Below are positions 61,625 to 64,000 of a stretch of DNA of 64,000 bases, piece by piece. A model generated the notes under the pieces. The model worked only from the letters and a program-made list of their open reading frames with translations, searched no databases and was not told the DNA's origin. The stretch is taken from the NCBI GenBank assembly GCA_902595805.1, contig CACJRM010000002.1, positions 72,759 through 136,758 on the forward strand, in the 5' to 3' direction. This DNA is from an uncultured Alphaproteobacteria bacterium. Its GTDB lineage: Bacteria; Pseudomonadota; Alphaproteobacteria; HIMB59; GCA-002718135. Position 1 is the stretch's first letter. Each line of letters opens with the position of its first letter. Made by a program: the position numbers and the translations under genes.

Positions 61625-62785
61625 ATGAAAATAAAAACAAAATTAACCAAAATAGGAAGAAATCCTCTTAAACAAAAAGGTTTTATCAACCCAGGTACCT
61701 ATAAGGGATCTACAATGATCTTTAATACTTTTAAAGATTACATAAACGATATTAAAAATTTTGACGATAGAACAACATTTTATGGAATAAATAAAAACCC
61801 ATTTCATAAGCAGTTAGAAGACAGTATTTCTTTTTTATATAACTGCAATGATACAGTACTATCACCATCAGGATTGGCCTCTATAGTTATTCCTTTTTTT
61901 ACCTTTTTAAAATCTGGTGATGAGGTTTTAATAAATGATAGTGTTTATAGTCCTACTAGAACTTTTTGTGAAACCATCCTTAAACAATATAATGTTAAAA
62001 TAAAATATTTTCATCCTACAAAAAATATTAATAATTTTCAGAAATTAATTAACAGTAAAACAAAGCTAATATATTTAGAATCACCAGGAACAGCAACTTT
62101 TGATATTATTGATATACCTTTCATTACAAAAATTGCTAAAAAAAATAAAATACCAACTGTTATGGATAATACTTGGGCTTCACCTTTATTTTGTAATCCA
62201 ATTAAATTAGGTATTGATATTATTATAGATGCAGGAACTAAATATATAAATGGTCACTCAGATGTTTTAATTGGTTTCGTTTCATCTAATAAAAAATATT
62301 CCAAAAAAATAAGAGCAACTTCAAAAACTTTAGGCATATGTCCTGGCTCAGAAGAAGTTTATTTAGCAATTAGAGGATTGCCAACACTTGAAATTCGAAT
62401 GAGAGAAATTGAAAAAAATGCATTATTAATGGCAAAATATTTATTAGAACATGATCTTGTATCTGATGTTTTCCATCCAGCTTTACCACATACAAATAAT
62501 CATAAAATATGGAAAAGAGATTTCTCTGGTAGCACGGGTTTATTTTCATTTTTGCTGAAAAAAAAATATTCAAACAATAAAATTGAAAAATTTTTTAATA
62601 AACTTAAAATATTCAAATTAGGATACAGTTGGGGTGGATTCGATAGTCTCATTACCTTTCCTCCATTAGATAAAAGAGAGTTTAAAAATAGAAATACTGG
62701 AACTTTAATTAGATTATATTGTGGATTGGAAGACATTGATGATCAAATAAAAGATATTAAAAATGCATTAAAAATTTTAAATTAA
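61625..62785 (+). CDS. metC: Cystathionine beta-lyase (Cys/Met metabolism PLP enzyme)
   Basis: From the ATG at 61625 the protein has 386 residues. MetC-type features are 'TFYGINKNPFHKQLEDSI', 'VLSPSGLASIVIPFF', the PLP lysine in 'IDAGTKYINGHSDVLIGF', and the late 'GYSWGGFDSLITFPP', which separates beta-lyases from gamma-lyases. It cleaves cystathionine into homocysteine, pyruvate and ammonia. The TSUP exporter gene starts at the base after its stop, suggesting a functional link through sulfur compounds. Confidence 0.88.
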   Translation: MKIKTKLTKIGRNPLKQKGFINPGTYKGSTMIFNTFKDYINDIKNFDDRTTFYGINKNPFHKQLEDSISFLYNCNDTVLSPSGLASIVIPFFTFLKSGDEVLINDSVYSPTRTFCETILKQYNVKIKYFHPTKNINNFQKLINSKTKLIYLESPGTATFDIIDIPFITKIAKKNKIPTVMDNTWASPLFCNPIKLGIDIIIDAGTKYINGHSDVLIGFVSSNKKYSKKIRATSKTLGICPGSEEVYLAIRGLPTLEIRMREIEKNALLMAKYLLEHDLVSDVFHPALPHTNNHKIWKRDFSGSTGLFSFLLKKKYSNNKIEKFFNKLKIFKLGYSWGGFDSLITFPPLDKREFKNRNTGTLIRLYCGLEDIDDQIKDIKNALKILN

Positions 62786-63520
62786 ATGGATTTATATTTT
62801 TATATTTTTGCATCATTGGGGGTTTTTGTATTTGGTTTATCTAAAGGCGGTGTTCCAGGACCTATCGCGATGCTTGCAGTGCCAGTTATGTCGTTTGCAA
62901 TGAGTCCTTTGCAAGCTGCGGGAATATTGTTGCCACTTTTAATAATAATGGATTTTTCAGCAATCTATTTGTATTGGAAAAAATGGATAAACAGTATTTT
63001 AAAAATTGTAATCCCAGCATCTATAATTGGTATTTTATTTGGAACTCTAACTTTTGAATTTACGAATGAAGATCAAATAAGAATAATGGTTGGTGTTATA
63101 TCAATTATATTTGTTCTAGTTTCTTTTATTCAGAAAAATAATTATTTGCTTACACCAACCAAAGTTAAAGGTTACTTTTGGTCGTCTATCGCTGGATATA
63201 CTAGTTTTTTAATTCATGCAGGAAATCCCCCTATTAACTTTTATATGCTTCCTCTAAAGTTAGATAAAATTTCATTTATTGGCACAATGACATTGGCATT
63301 TATGGTGATAAATCTTGTCAAATTGATTCCTTATTATTACGTTGGATTATTAGCACCTTCAAATCTTATGATTTCTCTCTATTTACTTCCACTAGCTTTT
63401 ATTAGTGTTTTAATTGGTTACTTTGTGCAAAAAAGAATTCCAGAAAAATTATTTTTTAATATTGTTTATATTTTGCTTTTTTTGAGTGGATGTAAATTAA
63501 TATACGATGGAGTAATTTAA
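62786..63520 (+). CDS. TSUP (TauE/SafE) family membrane exporter
   Basis: The 244-residue protein has seven to eight membrane segments. It has the TSUP first repeat 'VFGLSKGGVPGPIAMLAVPVMSFAMSPLQAAGILLPLLI' (positions about 62830-62950) and a second repeat around 'SFIGTMTLAFMVINLVKLIPYY'. Members move sulfite, sulfoacetate, taurine-derived or other organosulfur anions, but many are of unknown substrate. It abuts metC without spacer. Confident for the family, not for the substrate. Confidence 0.88.
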   Translation: MDLYFYIFASLGVFVFGLSKGGVPGPIAMLAVPVMSFAMSPLQAAGILLPLLIIMDFSAIYLYWKKWINSILKIVIPASIIGILFGTLTFEFTNEDQIRIMVGVISIIFVLVSFIQKNNYLLTPTKVKGYFWSSIAGYTSFLIHAGNPPINFYMLPLKLDKISFIGTMTLAFMVINLVKLIPYYYVGLLAPSNLMISLYLLPLAFISVLIGYFVQKRIPEKLFFNIVYILLFLSGCKLIYDGVI

Positions 63521-63533
63521 ATTATATAGATAG

Positions 63534-63950
63534 CTAAATTTTTGTTTTATAATCAGCTCTTTTAGTTTTTCTAAGCCCAAAAGGACCAGGAATAAATAAT
63601 GTCATGGTATTTGTATTTGGTTTTAAATCAACTCTATGTAAATGATCTGCTGATCTAAAACCAATGTAACCTGGTGGTCTCCAAAATTTACCTTTATTAG
63701 TAGTTTCCCAATAACCGCCTTTTAAAATAATTGTTATATAAGGACAAAGATGATTATGAACTCCTTCACCATGATCATCATCTAACATTTTATGAATTAA
63801 GATATTAAATGGAAACCATTTGGGTCTTTTTCTAAATAACAAATAATATCTTTCCATCCATGGTTTGGCCTTATGAAATTCTGGATGCGAGGGACCTCTG
63901 TCCAATACAATCTTTTTTCTTCCTAATTTTTCAAGTATTTTTAAAATCAT
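63534..63950 (-). CDS. Cupin-like protein of unknown function
   Basis: The 138-residue protein has a cupin-type core: 'DDDHGEGVHNHLCPYITIILKGGYWE' (positions about 63710-63785) with a His-x-His pair and a glycine-aromatic turn. 'PGYIGFRSADHLHRVDL' brings further histidines where a second cupin motif would place a metal ligand. The aromatic N-terminal part (KPWMERYYLLFRKRPKWFPF) is distinctive. It may bind a metal; no substrate can be named. Its start overlaps the stop of the upstream partial gene as ATGA. Confidence 0.65.
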   Translation of the reverse strand: MILKILEKLGRKKIVLDRGPSHPEFHKAKPWMERYYLLFRKRPKWFPFNILIHKMLDDDHGEGVHNHLCPYITIILKGGYWETTNKGKFWRPPGYIGFRSADHLHRVDLKPNTNTMTLFIPGPFGLRKTKRADYKTKI

Positions 63951-64000
63951 ATTTTTAATTGAGGATAAATTTCAGAAAATAATCTAGCTCCTTTTGAACA
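63947..64000 (-). CDS. C-terminal end of an unidentified gene
   Basis: An open frame enters from the right edge and stops at TGA 63947, leaving 17 residues (CSKGARLFSEIYPQLKI). The TGA overlaps the cupin-like gene's ATG by four bases, the same coupling seen across this genome, which supports a real coding end. Too short to identify. Confidence 0.4.
   Translation of the reverse strand, partial: CSKGARLFSEIYPQLKI

Overview
The window is 64 kb of very AT-rich, tightly packed DNA from a bacterial chromosome. Genes abut or overlap by 1 to 20 bases almost throughout, several convergent pairs share stop-codon bases, and no stretch longer than about 280 bases lacks a gene. There is no rRNA, CRISPR array, prophage or insertion sequence. 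Gene content and order point to a streamlined marine alphaproteobacterium. The main evidence is the conserved block erpA/xthA, dgt, argS, SPOR protein, scpA, scpB, tatABC, serS, pcm; the block pcm-like, tolC, DUF2497 (PopZ-like), valS; an Aap/Bzt amino-acid transporter; and a GTTC-N7-GTTC SOS box. AEGEAN-169/HIMB59-like or SAR11-related lineages would fit, but placement from this window alone is an inference.

Layout: 1-5.6 kb holds a partial 2-keto-4-pentenoate hydratase-family gene, a frameshifted DCC-family gene, PsiE, a photolyase-family FAD protein with an unusual C-terminal domain, an ABC-2 exporter pair, a PhyH-type dioxygenase and an SBF transporter. 5.6-22.1 kb is a divergent carbohydrate-catabolic region. 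The minus arm encodes E1 alpha/beta of a 2-oxoacid dehydrogenase, a nucleoside-hydrolase-like protein, a ketose 3-epimerase-like TIM barrel, DhaL, DhaK, a LacD/YihT-type class I aldolase, a YihU-like reductase, a mandelate-racemase-type dehydratase and a thioesterase. The plus arm encodes a fucose/arabinose-isomerase-like enzyme, a YnjB-type ABC importer and an intracellular GH51 glycosidase. Together they suggest: import a glycoside, hydrolyse it, isomerise and epimerise the sugar, phosphorylate the ketose with DhaKL, and cleave it to dihydroxyacetone phosphate plus an aldehyde that is then reduced.

22.1-31.4 kb: cysE-cysK-transsulfuration gene, a MazG-like hydrolase, an RseP-type protease, and the glycine cleavage operon gcvT-gcvH-gcvP behind a tandem glycine riboswitch, preceded by a deaminase gene with a structured leader or small RNA. 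31.7-37.5 kb: anmK, a dehydratase/racemase, a chain of overlapping small genes (DjlA-like, EF-hand, membrane protein, cold-shock protein), rlmJ and a MATE transporter. 37.5-47.8 kb: the conserved block named above, interrupted between tatA and scpB by about 1.15 kb carrying a 47-codon gene and a DEDD exonuclease, with an imperfect duplication of the tatA leader at its two ends. 47.8-54.8 kb: ilvD, valS, the popZ-like gene, tolC, the pcm-like gene, tRNA-Cys and tRNA-Asn. 54.8-64 kb: umuDC under a candidate SOS box, an alanyl-tRNA editing protein, the Aap operon with an internal terminator hairpin, metC, a TSUP exporter and a cupin-like protein.

Start codons were chosen from Shine-Dalgarno sequences, overlaps and family N-termini; several genes appear to start at TTG or GTG.
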